The notes under the pieces are model-generated. The model saw only the letters and a program-made list of their open reading frames with translations, was not told the DNA's origin and did no database searches. A stretch of DNA of 64,000 nt from Periplaneta americana. Taxonomy: Eukaryota > Arthropoda > Insecta > Blattodea > Blattidae. Positions 33,465 to 45,118 of the stretch are shown in pieces. A program made the translations under genes and the position numbers. The stretch covers positions 1,488,001-1,552,000 of the forward strand of contig NW_027185499.1 of NCBI RefSeq assembly GCF_040183065.1, in the 5' to 3' direction. Position 1 is the first letter of the stretch. Each line of letters opens with the position of its first letter.

Positions 33465-34580
33465 ATGTAGCTACACACAGGGTTGCCAGGTGATGAGTGA
33501 TATTATGGTAACATGATACCGGTACTGAAGTTATCCTTTTCTACCAAAGATTATAATAAATTCTTACACTACGAAATATGCAGTTTGTATCAGAACTTTA
33601 TTTTTCACAAAATAAACTCAACCTTAAACCAACAATTCTCTTTATGCCTCAAAACCTTTGATTAAACCAGTTTCATAAAGTTGAAAAATTAGACAAGCTA
33701 AATGTACAAAATTGTGTTTGTTTTTGAGCAACATTAAACTGACACTGAGAATTTATTTTAACAATACGATAAAATTAAAATTCAGTCATTCAACATTATT
33801 CATCTCATATCTATATATAATCAGCTCATGATCTTTGTTATTCTATCAGAATAAATCACAATCTTAACTAATCATTACAGCACGCAGACTTACGATGTGG
33901 ATTCGTTTCAGCCTAGCAAAATCTTTAAGTGCCACGGCCGATCTTCACAGGAAAAGGAAAACCTCTTTTAGAATTTCAATAATTTCACCAAAATCCCACA
34001 ATATGCACAAAAGAAAAACTCAGTGGGCTATAATTCAATTAGTTTTAGAGAAAAACCCAAGTACAGTGGCCAGTTTACCTTCACATCATGGGTTGAGATA
34101 TAGGCCTATGGTTCCCAAACATGGACACCAAGCCTTTCCGGTCTGAGCTGATGGCTCCAGCTCTAGTCAGCTACTGTACAGACTGACTCAGTCTGCACCA
34201 TCGAACTGGCGGCCAAAGGGCCATCGACGCATGCGCGTAGAAACGAGAAAACATATCAGAATTTACCACATCGAAAATCTTTCTCTGAACGCACATGCTC
34301 TAAAATTATAAATAAACAGCAATCACACATGTCATTACATCCTGCCGGATTACAAAGACAAATCATTCATACACATACCGTTACAATATCAATATTTACA
34401 AAGCAGGGGATGCTTGGATTGTTTTTTTTTAACGGCAGGTCTGCAGTTCTTAACTAATCATGTACAACAGATGGCGAGGGATAAAGATTTTTGTTTGTCA
34501 TGTAATTCAACGTTTTCGAAGTTACATGAAATTCTGTCCTAACCTTGTATGCATTAAAAGTAAATATGTCGGTTGCTACA
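33465..34580. other. AT-rich DNA, no gene seen
   Basis: The 83-codon frame at 33895 has no recognisable motif. The stretch 34140-34240 is GC-richer and unassigned. Confidence 0.45.
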
Positions 34581-34589
34581 TTAACCATT

Positions 34590-34841
34590 TTTTTAGTAGG
34601 TTATTTTACGACACTTCATCAACATCTTAGGTTATTTAGCGTCTGAATGAGATGAAGATGATAATGCCGGTGAAATGAGTGCGGGGTCCAGCAACGAAAG
34701 TTACCCAGCATTTGCTCATATTGGGTTGACGGAAAACCCCGGAAAGAACCTCAACCAGGTAACTTGCCCCGACTGGGAATCGAACCTGGGCCACCTGGTT
34801 TCGTGGCCAGATGCGCTGACCGTTACTCCACAGATGTGGAC
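34590..34841 (-). mobile_element. tRNA-derived SINE, subfamily 2, with TSD
   Basis: Flanked by perfect TTAACCATT (34581-34589 and 34842-34850). Same structure as 14241-14498: head GTCCACATCTGTGGAGTAAC at the right, B box GGTTCGATTCCCAG, tail GTCGTAAAATAACC at the left. Confidence 0.92.
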
Positions 34842-34850
34842 TTAACCATT

Positions 34851-35817
34851 GTACAGTATCGTTTACTCTCCGTTGCTTACACTCCCACTCCCCTTTGCGC
34901 TGCATATGTCTCGACATTGTGAATTTTCTCTCTTCATTCAATTGCACTTTGGAATTTTTTTCAATTTCACTTGTCGACTATTGATTGCTTCTCAGTTGGG
35001 ATTATAGCCTGGTTAGTTACGAATCATTTACACAATTGTGAGCGTTCTATCACTTCGCATTCTCGAGTTACACTGCCAAGGCTACTATGGGACCTGCCAA
35101 TTCGTGCCTAAACTTCCCCTCTACCGCAGTGAAGATAGATGATGTGACTCACTCAACTCAATGATACGTTGGATACATTTACCCTACTGTCGGTCTCCAT
35201 TTACTTTATTGGAATGTGTCGTGTAGTTTAGGAATTATATGCATGACAAAACTGGCCTGAAAATGTATCGACCGAATTTCTGGGATATTACTTAGTGTTG
35301 AACAGAACTTATACACGCTAAAAAAATAAGAATGGCTTTAGTATAAATTTTCTGGCTTAAACACATTGGAGATTTGAAAGTAGGCTCTATTAATATCCTT
35401 ACAGCCTGTTACTGACCAGAAGAAACTAATACACAGGGAATAGGGGTTGCCAATTTCAGCTCTAGAACAAATATTCAACTCAATATCATTAAATGATACA
35501 GTGAGTCTACTAGAGCTTAATATTCATAGAGTGAACAGTAAGTAATATCCATAATTTCAGGGAGTTGTTTGAGATATTTCAAACAAAACAGTTTAATACA
35601 ATTTTGCTCGTTTTTGCTTCCTTTTGGAGATAAAAATTTTTTTATATGAAACATTTCATAGCATGTTTTGGGAAAGCCACTGATTTAATCCCAATATACT
35701 CAGTCAATTTAAGAGAGCAATGAATAAAATTATGATAATGAATGATTGAAAGAATTTTAGTTTTGTTCTTCAAATGTGCACAAATTTAATCCAGATAAAT
35801 GTAAGATTGTTGTTGTT
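34851..35817. other. AT-rich DNA, no gene seen
   Basis: No frame or repeat recognised. Confidence 0.45.
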
Positions 35818-36830
35818 TTCTAATGCCAGGCATATGACAATAAAGTCATTTGACCTCTTGCACTCCAATATTTTTCAAAGATATTATCATGGTCAGCCAC
35901 TGAAGCACAGATTTTGAGGTGTTCCGAATCCATTTCTTGGTTTCAGTTGCACAATGGGCAGTTAGGGGACTGATATATTCCAATTCTATGCAGGTGTTTG
36001 GCCACATAATCATGGCCTGTTGCCAATCTAAATGCAGCTACAGACGATTTTCGTGGTAAATCGGGAATTAACTGTGGATTATGATGCAGAGAGTTCCATT
36101 TTTTCCCCTTGAGATTGTGTTATCAAATTTTGTTTGTTGAAGTCTAAGTATGTAGATTTAATAAATCTTTTCACAGAGTAATACGTAGATTTAGTAGCAG
36201 GCTTGTTCTCTGGAGATCAAGGATCCATCGGTGTATAAATGAAGCCAGTTTTGTGGAGGGTACCTAATATTAATTGTCTCTAAAGACAATTGTTTCATTA
36301 TTTCAGTGTTTACTTCTGATTTCAGTATTTCTTCTGTTAAATTTAGATTATATTCTATATGTAATAGAGTTAAAGGGTTTGGTTTAATTTGTAAGTTTTC
36401 TTTTAAATTCGGGATATTGATTTTCTGTTTTAATTCTTGAACCATGGATATGAAACTTTTTTGAGTTTTCAGTCTACAGAGAGGACTGTATGAATGCCAA
36501 TTGTTTCCTGGGAATCTGATAAGTTTTTCATATTGAATCAGTGCTTTTTCTTCTATTGTCATTTTGATGCTGTTAATATTAGTGAGGAATCTCATAGAAT
36601 CTATGGAGTTGTTTTGATTCCACCAGTAATGGCCTGTGAGCTTGGTTTTGAACATATTCTACTTCGTTTATGACAGGTGAAGTAATTAAAATTTCTCCGC
36701 AGTATGTCAGCACTGACTGTATAAACATTTTGAATGTAGTTTATGAAGTATTCCTGGAGCATCCCCAATTCTTTCCTGCTAGATTGTAAAATTCTTTTGC
36801 TGAACGAGAACGAGAAATTAATGATATTAC
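35818..36830 (-). mobile_element. I/R1-like LINE 3' part with RNase H remnant
   Basis: Minus-strand frame 36191-36655 (154 codons) covers the stretch before RNase H and ends WLHLYTDGSLISREQ, where YTDGS is the first RNase H acidic motif. After a stop and the loss of most of RNase H, the C-terminus resumes at about 36030: FRLATGHDYVAKHLHRI, then CPLC...EHL..C (a CCHC-like pattern). The tail has (CAA)n-like repeats at about 35805-35818. Presence of RNase H and this C-terminus indicates the I/R1/Jockey-related part of the LINE tree. Related copies: 55446-56118 and the interrupted one at 58020-63199. Confidence 0.82.
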
Positions 36831-37436
36831 TTATGGTTCAATCTGTATAAGGAGAAATACAGAAAATTGATTTAAAAAGCAATGGAATATATGAGGCACT
36901 GCGTATAGCAGGGGTGAACTCAACAAAGAATCACGATTTCAAGTTTGCTCCTAATACAACGTATCCACAATGCCTCATACTCTTTCCAGCATAATTATTA
37001 CTATTTTCTTTTCTTCTTCATAGCTGCCGAGTGGTGCATTGCAGTTATCTGATTCAAAGGAGGATCTCCTATAAGATATTCTGCACAACAGTCTTGCTAA
37101 GGAAAACAAGGAGATTCTAAGACTGAGAAAAGTACTGGTATTGAAAGTAAGTAATACTTTAGTATATATAAGTTACATAAATCAAAATGTATGTTGCTGA
37201 CAGACCTTTTATAAATGTTATAACACTGGCTCTTCATCTGACAAACATTTATTGAAATCAATTTTTAAACACATACTTCTTTACTTGTAGACAAGATATA
37301 TTCATATCAGCTTTGGGACTGTAAGCTTTCCATTAAGAACTTTATTTTATTTCACTTCCACAAGGAAATACGTATGTGTTATTATTATCTGCTTTATACC
37401 CACCTTCCTTTTAGTACATAATAATGAATTGACACA
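36831..37436. other. AT-rich DNA, no gene seen
   Basis: Immediately left of the composite element at 37445. No frame recognised. Confidence 0.45.
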
Positions 37437-37828
37437 CATATCAGTAGAGCCCGGATTTTATGTAATATGGAAATGAGAAATATGTACTGTACATAAAGTG
37501 GCAAAATATGTAGATAAATATGTAATAAATAGGGCAAGGTAATTAATGATTTTGCATCTTTTTCTTATGAAGGTTTAAACATTGCTAGCATATATGGAAA
37601 TGTATGACATTAAAAACCGGGTTAAATAAAAGCAATTCGTTAGGGCATTTTTTTGCATTTTCTTAATTTTTTTACGGATGTCATTTTTTAGCAATTTTTA
37701 GGTCATTTTGAGCATTTTTTACACTTTTTAGGAAGGCTGTGACATTATTTGTATTTGATTTGAGATTTTTATTATAATTCAGTATTTTCCTTGTCAATAC
37801 AATTTCTTGGAATTAAGTAGATGTTTGC

Positions 37829-37985
37829 TAGCTTCTACCCCTATTTTTCAAGGTATGTGCATAATGAACTTGCCCACTTCTAGGAATTTTATTCAAATTC
37901 CCAGAGCATATGCTAGCTTGTACCCCTATTTTTCAAGGCATAATGAACTTGCCCACTTCTAGGAATTTACCCACACTCCCACAGA
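37829..37985. repeat. Tandem duplication (~80 bp x 2) upstream of hAT-a ORF
   Basis: Two copies of a segment starting GCTAGCTT(C/G)TACCCCTATT and ending near TTCTAGGAATTT, diverged by small indels, about 90 bp before the transposase start codon at 38078. Confidence 0.9.
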
Positions 37986-38077
37986 GATTCCTTTCTCCAG
38001 GTAAACTGGCATTGTTATGCTGTTAATTGAGGTGGTCAGTTGTTTCTAGTCGTCTGTGTGAACAGGTCAAGAGCAAA

Positions 38078-40489
38078 ATGCCTAAAGTAAAGGAAACTGC
38101 TAGTGTTAAATTAAAGGCATTTGTTTCAAAATATGGAGAAAATATTTTTTCAATGGACGGTCGTATTTTATTCTGCAAGATCTGTGATGTGAGAGTGGCT
38201 GCTGAAAAAAAGTTTATGATAGAACAACACATGTCACGGGAGAAACATAAACGTGGCCTGCAGAGACTTGAAAATAAATCCAGTGTAAACTTACAGCAAA
38301 TGCTTCTGGGGGATACGTGTTCAACGTTTTCGCCATTTTGTGAGAAACTATGCGAAGCTTTTCTATCGGCTGATATTCCACTTCACAAACTGAATCATCC
38401 TAAGCTCCGAACTTTCTTAGAAGAGGAGACCGGAAAATTAATTCCAGATCCCAGAACATTGAGAAGAACATACATAGCTCGGTGCTATGACAAAACTTTG
38501 AAAAAAATAAGAGAAATGATTGGAGAAAGAAATGTATTCGTATCCATTGACGAGACAACAGACTCTATGGGCTGTTATGTAGCTAATGTTATTGTTGGCG
38601 TTTTAGAAGCACGCAGCCCTGGAGAACAATTTCTATTACATTGTGAGCATCTGGACAAAGTCAACTGCTCGATGATCAGCTTAGTATTTGACCATGCATT
38701 GAGAAAACTTTGGCCTGATGGGATTCGAAATTCCAATGTATTGCTTTTTATAACAGATGCAGCACCCTACATGATGAAAGCAGCTGTTCTTTAAGTGCAC
38801 TGTACCCAAAAACTAACTATCACCACGGCATGGCGCGTCCTCAGGTTGCGGATAGAGGAGACGGCCTCCAGATATGGAGGGTAGCTGCGAATATATTGAA
38901 TAAGCAGTCGTGGACAGCCGATAAGGGGTGGTCCTCCAGCTTGGGGGTTGGACGAAGGGCTAACAACCCATCACCGTAAAAAACAGCTTGTTACGTATCC
39001 CTATAAAGTATATGATTATGTCTCGTGACCAGAATATTGTACGAAATGGAAATATAAAAATTGGAGATTTATCCTTCGAAGAGGTGGAAAAATTCAAATA
39101 TCTTGGAGCAACAGTAACAAATATAAATGACACTCGGGAGGAAATTAAACGCAGAATAAATGTGGGAAATGCGTGTTATTATTCGGTTGAGAAGCTCTTA
39201 TCATCCAGTCTGCTGTCCAAAAATCTGAAAGTTAGAATCTATAAAACAGTTATATTACCAGTTGTTCTGTATGGTTGTGAAACTTGGTCTCTCACTCTGA
39301 GAGAGGAACATAGGTTCAGGGTGTTTGAGAATAAGGTGCTTAGGAAAATATTTGGGGCTAAGCGGGATGAAGTTACAGGAGAATGGAGAAAGTTACACAA
39401 CACAGAACTGCACGCATTGTATTCTTCACCTGACATAATTAGGAACATTAAATCCAGACGTTTGAGATGGGCAGGGCATGTAGCACGTATGGGCGAATCC
39501 AGAAATGCATATAGAGTGTTAGTTGGGAGACCGGAGGGAAAAAGACCTTTAGGGAGGCCGAGACGTAGATGGGAGGATAATATTAAAATGGATTTGAGGG
39601 AGGTGGGGTATGATGATAGAGACTGGATTAATCTTGCTCAGGATAGGGACCGCTGGCGGGTTTATGTGAGGGCGGCAATGAACCTTCGGGTTCCTTAAAA
39701 GCCATTTGTAAGTAAGTAAGTAAGTACCCAAAAATGGTACATCTGACGTGTTTAGCGCATGCATTACACCGGGTTGCAGAAGAAGTACGTGCAAATTTTC
39801 CTGAAGTGGATAAATTAATTGGATGCGTGAAGAAAGTATTCTTGAAAGTCCCCTCTCGAATTTCAGCATTCAAAACAGAAGCTCCAGAAATCCAATTGCC
39901 ATTTTCACCTGTTTTGACTAGATGGGGAACATGGCTCCAAGCTTGCAGTTATTATTGCAAGAATTTCGATGTTGTGAAGAAAGTGGTTGATTCTTTTGAT
40001 AATGGTGAGTCAGTGTCAATAAAAAAGGCGCAAGAACTGTTAGCTGATAAAGAAATTGCTGGTAAACTTTCTTACATAAATACTAATTTTGGATTCCTTC
40101 CTGATGTCATAACTGCACTGGCAAAATCCCAAGTGACATTAGTGGAACAGCTACAAATAGTGGATAAAGTGGTGAATGATTTGAACCGTGCATGTGGTAA
40201 AGTGGGTGATGCAGTGTCAATGAAAATGAAAAACTGTCTAAGCAAGAACAGGGGGTACACAACATTGTGTTCAATTGGCAGAGCTTTGTCTGGTGACAAT
40301 TTTTCTCTTCCTGACTGTGAATTAAATCCAGGAGATATTGCTTGCTTTTAGTTTGCTCCAATTGTTTCCGTTGAAGTAGAGAGAAGCTTTTCCGTTTATA
40401 AGTCGGTACTAGCAGACAATAGACAATCATTTTTGTTTGAAAATCTCCACCAAGTTTTGATTGTTAACTGCAATTCAAAATTGTTGTAA
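38078..40489 (+). pseudogene. hAT-a transposase (BED finger, CGGBP1-like)
   Basis: Start ATG at 38078 (MPKVKETASVKLK; an upstream in-frame ATG at 38027 also exists, but the MPK start matches hAT-b). A BED-type finger ILFCKICDVRV...HMSREKH lies at residues ~35-65. The RNase H-like domain starts with FVSIDETTDSMG (first catalytic Asp), then LLFITDAAPYM (second). A frame change near 38793 and a LINE insertion (38813-39723) interrupt it. It resumes at 39735 with VHLTCLAHALHRV and TRWGTWLQACSYY, and ends with VEVERSFSVYKSVLADNRQS, the C-terminal dimerisation motif with the catalytic-region Glu, after an in-frame TAG at about 40351. The final stop is at 40487. Total about 500 codons, usual for this group. 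Closely related to hAT-b (47598-49222). Confidence 0.88.
38813..39723 (+). mobile_element. RTE-like LINE, internally deleted, with TSD
   Basis: Flanked by GTACCCAAAAA (38802-38812 and 39724-39734). The first ~170 bp (CTAACTATCACCACGG...) match no RT-coding part of the other copies and look like the 5' UTR of the family. At about 38990 the sequence jumps to the C-terminal RT region, open for 236 codons (38988-39698: [55 protein letters not shown]). The tail is (GTAA)n. An internally deleted LINE, or a chimera made by template switching. Inserted in the hAT-a transposase gene, so younger than hAT-a. Confidence 0.9.
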
Positions 40490-40834
40490 AAGTGCACTTG
40501 AAATTAATTTTCTGCAATACAAGGTACTGTAACATGGATTTTTTTAAAATTTTATGTAGTTCAGTAATCAAGTGAGTACTTAACGTAATTAAAAGTATTT
40601 TCATTGGCAATGCTTTACTTTTTATTGGTCATTTTTTTGTTTTTTTAGGTCATTTTTTGTATTTTTTAGGTCATAAATGCATTTTTTATTTTGCATTTTT
40701 TACCAATTTATAGGTCATTAAATGCCTTGCCCTAGTAATAAATAAAAAATATGTAACTTAAAAATTAAACTTTATTGGATGTATTTTTGCACACTAATGA
40801 AAAATTACAGGTGCACATGTGATTCAACCTCAAT

Positions 40835-41330
40835 TATTGTCTGGTGGCGCAATTAATAATTGAATATTTTTTTCCATATTTTTTGCTGTCATTGATCGTC
40901 TCGTCAGTGGCAACCCATAAGTAGAAATCATCAAGTTCAGCTCTAATCGTTTCCATTGTGTCAATGTAGCAGGAGTTCAAATAATTTTTATGGAGTATTG
41001 ATTCATGCGAAATATTGAAGTTGTGGTATTTGCGTAGGAAAGCTTGAAACTTTGGAACTCCAAGTTTATACCATGGTATGTTTACAGCAACCATTGCCAC
41101 GCACAAATTTTTATTAAATTCACTGTACAAGACGAAGAATGTTGCACCACCACTTGTGTAACAAGAACTTGTTTCTTTTCAACGGAGCACGTTTTTTATT
41201 TCTCACATGAAGTTCAATTTTTAAATGCTGTTCTAACTGTGACTTCATGGAGCAACCAATGTGTTCGCCACACACTTTGCATAGCACGATTTTACCGTCA
41301 TAGTAAAGGAATCGTCAATTGAAATCCAGC
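40835..41330 (-). pseudogene. Outer-hAT transposase N-terminal fragment
   Basis: On the minus strand, a BED finger (DGKIVLCKVCGEHIG...QLEQHLKIELH) at about 41310-41200, then after a frame change near 41150 a frame of 98 codons (40834-41130) with NKNLCVAMVAVNIPWYKLGV, SILHKNYLNSCYIDTMETIR and WVATDETINDSKKY. It is related to the same regions of hAT-a and hAT-b but distinct. Everything after the first catalytic motif (DET) is missing. It lies between hAT-a and the Tc1 composite, in sequence belonging to the outer element, and is presumably its own transposase. Confidence 0.75.
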
Positions 41331-41339
41331 AGTAGACTA

Positions 41340-41859
41340 GCTATTTGTATCACCTGATGTCAAAATAAGCTTCATAAGAAAACAGAAAAAAAAACTATTG
41401 TTTTCTTTTAGAGCAATTGATTGGAGATGTTTGTGGGAAATGGTTATACCCATAGGGTAACTTTCACTTTTTCCTTCACCGCGTTAGCAGTACAATGACC
41501 CACCCTTCGCAGTGGTATTTGTTCCTACTTTACCGTTACTTCTTAAGGGATATACACACTATTAGCATTGCAAACAAATGTCCATTTTTTCACAGAATAC
41601 GTTACTATTTTCAATTATTAAATTATATTTACGCACTGGAGACGAAGAAATAAGCTTTATAAACAATTTTAAAACATATAACTTAAGAATTAAGTAGAGG
41701 GAAAATTGGTGAAAAAAATGTGTATTCTTTCAAAATATGTGAAATATGCCAAAATATTTATTATGCACCAAAATGTGTAAAAATATGTAACTTTAAAACA
41801 TTGGAATAATGATCTCTTTGATATGATTCGCCAACATTTTAGCTTTCCTTATAGCTACA
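41340..41859. other. Outer-hAT subterminal region
   Basis: AT-rich, with repeated AAAATATGT(G/A)-type motifs near 41730-41800 that resemble those beside both termini of the outer hAT. No frame. Confidence 0.5.
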
Positions 41860-41889
41860 TACAGTGATGGACAGAAATATTCGTATGAA

Positions 41890-43289
41890 CCCTTTATCTT
41901 CATTAAATTAAACATTCTGACGAATTAACGTTATAATTGTGCTAATTTTTCTTTTTATCATAACATAATTCCTTATTGTTTCTATCTATAGTGAGGATCA
42001 CATAAGTTCAGTTCCCAAACAGCAAATATTTCCGTCTTGTCAGTGTTGCCAACTGTTACCAGATATCACCACATGTAGTAAAATCACGATCCTATGTACT
42101 GAATGACTTCTTTACTCACCGTACTTTACCTTTATGTTGGAAGGTTATTCTAAATAGTTTCAATAATAATTTCTAATATATTTTCGTAGGCAAACTATAT
42201 GAGAAATGGAGGAAATGAATCACATGAGAAGTGTATTGATATGTTCTATTCTTTTATTCCTTTACATTATTATTAGTATTAGCATTAATAGGTTACTAGA
42301 CGTAAATATGCAACAAAGTATAGTATATAATATAATATTTAAGAATCAAATCTGTTCCAAGACCAATTAAATTATTGTCACTTCACTTCAAAGATTCCAG
42401 CGTACATATACTGTACTTCCTAAAGGTAGATAAATTAATAACCAATTGACTTTTGGTTGGAATTCGAATGAACTTCTGATTATCTTTTGAAGTTAGTAAG
42501 GAAATGGATAATACAACTAGGCTAAAACTGAAATAATAATAAATCAACTTACAAAAATAATTTTGGTCCTTAAAAGCCATAAGTAATTTCACTTCTAGAT
42601 ACCTTTTTAAAAATTTCATTTGTTTGTAAATTGCTTAATAATGTTACACTTACACTTATTATTTCTGCAACTCCACGTCTGTCATTGAAAAAATGTATGA
42701 TACATAACTGTGAAGTCTCTTTTTGGCTTTTGTGTCCTAAATTTAAATAAGAAAAAAACAAATGATTCAAGAAATGTGAGTTGGTGAAAATTAAGTACTC
42801 AATTAATAAAATAATTACTACCAAAAGAGTATTTTATTAATTCCATACAAAAGATTGATTACACAGAACAGGTGGCCAGAAATCATACATTTATGCACAA
42901 CATACAGCATGAAACGATCATCCAAAAATGCTTTTTGTACACAATAACATCTTTCAAACGAAGTGAAATAGCCAATAAGTTCAATAAATATTACACTAAT
43001 AAGTAATAACTATAATTAATAATTATCTACAAGCTGTAAAAGGGAATAAAATAGTATATTGTTGAAATTAGGGAGTTATGGTTTATTATGTATATTTATA
43101 ATTTTAATTACTTTTTCTACATTTAATTATATTTTAATTTCTATTAGATTAGTTGGTGGTGTGGTTGTTAGTTTTATCTGTGTACGTCAGACTATTAAGG
43201 AAAAACTGAAAGAAATATTAAATCTACAATCTACTTTATATAACAATATTTAATCAATAACTGAACATTACTATTAATTTAATAACATA
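41890..43289. other. AT-rich DNA, no gene seen
   Basis: Very AT-rich; short frames on the minus strand at 42383 and 42570 have low complexity and no motif. Confidence 0.45.
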
Positions 43290-44750
43290 AGACCCAAAAC
43301 ATCTCCAAGTCCAGACAATACACATGCTGATTTTCTTAAACATGTTGGCAAACAAGCAAACTCACTACTTTTATCTTGTAATCTCATCTAAAGTACAATA
43401 TCTGTCTGGAGAAAATCTATCATAACATCAATTTTGAAAAGCAATCATTCAACTAATATCTTTTCGAGTTATCGGCAGATACCACTTACTAGTATGATAA
43501 CCAAAATTATGGAAGAGATGATTTCATAGATTGAATTGGTTCCTGGAATCTAGTAACTAACTTTCATCTTATTGAGTTGACTTTAGAGAATTACATTCAA
43601 CAAATGGACAGATTTTAAATTTTAGTCAAGATATTAAAGATATTTTAAACAGAAAACAAAACACCTTAGCAATTTTAATTTATTTTCAAGGATCATATGG
43701 CTCTGTAGATATAAATCACTTAAGAAATTGCAAACTTAGGGTGTCCATGATAAAGTGTTACACTGGGTCAGTGACTTGATTATTTGATTCATTGTCACAA
43801 ATATGTAAATAGAGACAGATTCATCTGGGCTTCCCACATTGTTGTTTTCAGGAATACATTTTCCAATATTAAAGTCGATGGTCTAACTAAAGAAATAGAT
43901 CTTATGATAATCTCATCATTTGCAGATAATATGGTTGTCTAGAACAAAAAATCACAGTCCACAAATATTAATAAATTGAGCCAAAATCCCAACAGACTTT
44001 TTGACTCTACTTGGAGAACTCAAACTTGCTCAATTAAGGGAAACTTTACTAATAAAACACAATCCCAAGTTATTTGAAAATGAATAGTATATAAGTTAAC
44101 CTTAACAGATGATGTTAAGAAATGTGATACTTCTCCAGACATTTTAAAAATCATTAGAAACGATAAATGATCTGGTCAGTGAGTGACTACATACAGTATT
44201 TTTTAAAGATGGATCCTGTTTACCAAGCTATAGATGTAGTGGTTTGTAGTACAATACCAGTATATTCCCTTTTACAGGGAATTATATTCAAACACTTATT
44301 TGCCCCATTTTAACCGTGACAATGCTTTTTAGTTCTTTTAAACATTCTGGTTATTGTATTGTGTTTGTGTTTAGTGAAAGATTTTAGGTAAGGCGCAAAC
44401 AGCCATAGTAGCTGACGCGCCCTTTTTAAATGCCACTAACTAACTAACTAACTTCAAACACTGACTAATTTTGATAGTGAAAATTTAGATACACTTTTAA
44501 GCTTACAAAATCTCCAGTATCAACTTCATAAATCTGAGAAGGCTGTCATACTATCAGATTCAAAATCAGATATTCTTGCTGCAGTATTGGACGTAACAGC
44601 ATGAAATCTCAATATTTTACAGTGTTTTAAAATTTTAAGCAAAATGGTCGAATTACATCGACGACTGGTACTTCCGTGGATCCATGAACTTTATGGAGTG
44701 GGAGGTAATGAGGTAGCTGAAAGGTAGCAAAATTACTGTAAGGTTATCTA
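43290..44750 (+). mobile_element. Degenerate LINE with RT and RNase H relics
   Basis: The plus strand carries scattered RT motifs (HADFLKHVGKQANSLLL, SIITSILKSN, and SSFADNMVV around 43915 in the place of the FADD catalytic motif), then RNase H relics near 44540-44730: KAVILSDSKSDILAAVL and PWIHELYGVGGNEVAER (second and last acidic sites). Stops are frequent, so it is old. A 156-bp insertion at 44297-44452 and its target duplication interrupt it. Confidence 0.7.
44297..44452 (+). mobile_element. 156-bp retro-insertion with (CTAA)n tail and TSD
   Basis: Flanked by a perfect TTCAAACACT (44287-44296 and 44453-44462). Ends in CACTAACTAACTAAC. The preceding ~50 bp (GGCGCAAACAGCCATAGTAG) look like the 3' end of an RTE-type LINE. 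Heavily 5'-truncated. Confidence 0.85.
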
Positions 44751-44841
44751 TACCTGCATCTTACCACACTGTTAAAAGAATAACAAGATCAGAACATGAC
44801 AATGTGGTAACAAAAATCGGAATGATTCTAAAGCAAATGAA

Positions 44842-45000
44842 AAAATTGCAATAGGCCATCCGGCATCCGCTCCACGATGGAGGAAAATCCTCAGAAGAAA
44901 CCAACGAATCAGACCAAATGGGGGATCCAACCTACCCTCGAGTGCAGCTCTGAATTTGCAGGCCAACGAGTCTACCGACTAAGCTACATTGGTGGCTCCA
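44842..45000 (-). mobile_element. Diverged SINE subfamily 1, partial
   Basis: The head survives (GAGCCACCAATGTAGCTTAG, B-box-like GGTTGGATCCCCCA with changes). The body is shortened and the shared tail is missing. Confidence 0.65.
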
Positions 45001-45118
45001 CTAAAAATATGAGGTACATGGCACTCAGATTATTAAATTGACAAACCTAAACAATTATTCATCAGTTAAGCTATAAAATATAATACACAGCAAGCAAGTT
45101 AATTCAATTTAAAAGTAT

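Larger units (their letters stand above)
37530..40734 (+). mobile_element. hAT-a, BED-finger hAT, split by a LINE
   Basis: Left end TAGGGCAAGGTAATTAATGA, right end read inversely TAGGGCAAGGCATTTAATGA (18 of 20 identical), with a perfect 8-bp TSD GTAATAAA (37522-37529 and 40735-40742). Subterminal regions at both ends are filled with TTTTTTAGG(T)CATTTT-type repeats, likely transposase-binding sites by analogy with other hATs. Without the LINE (911 bp plus duplicated target) the element is about 2.28 kb. Confidence 0.92.
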
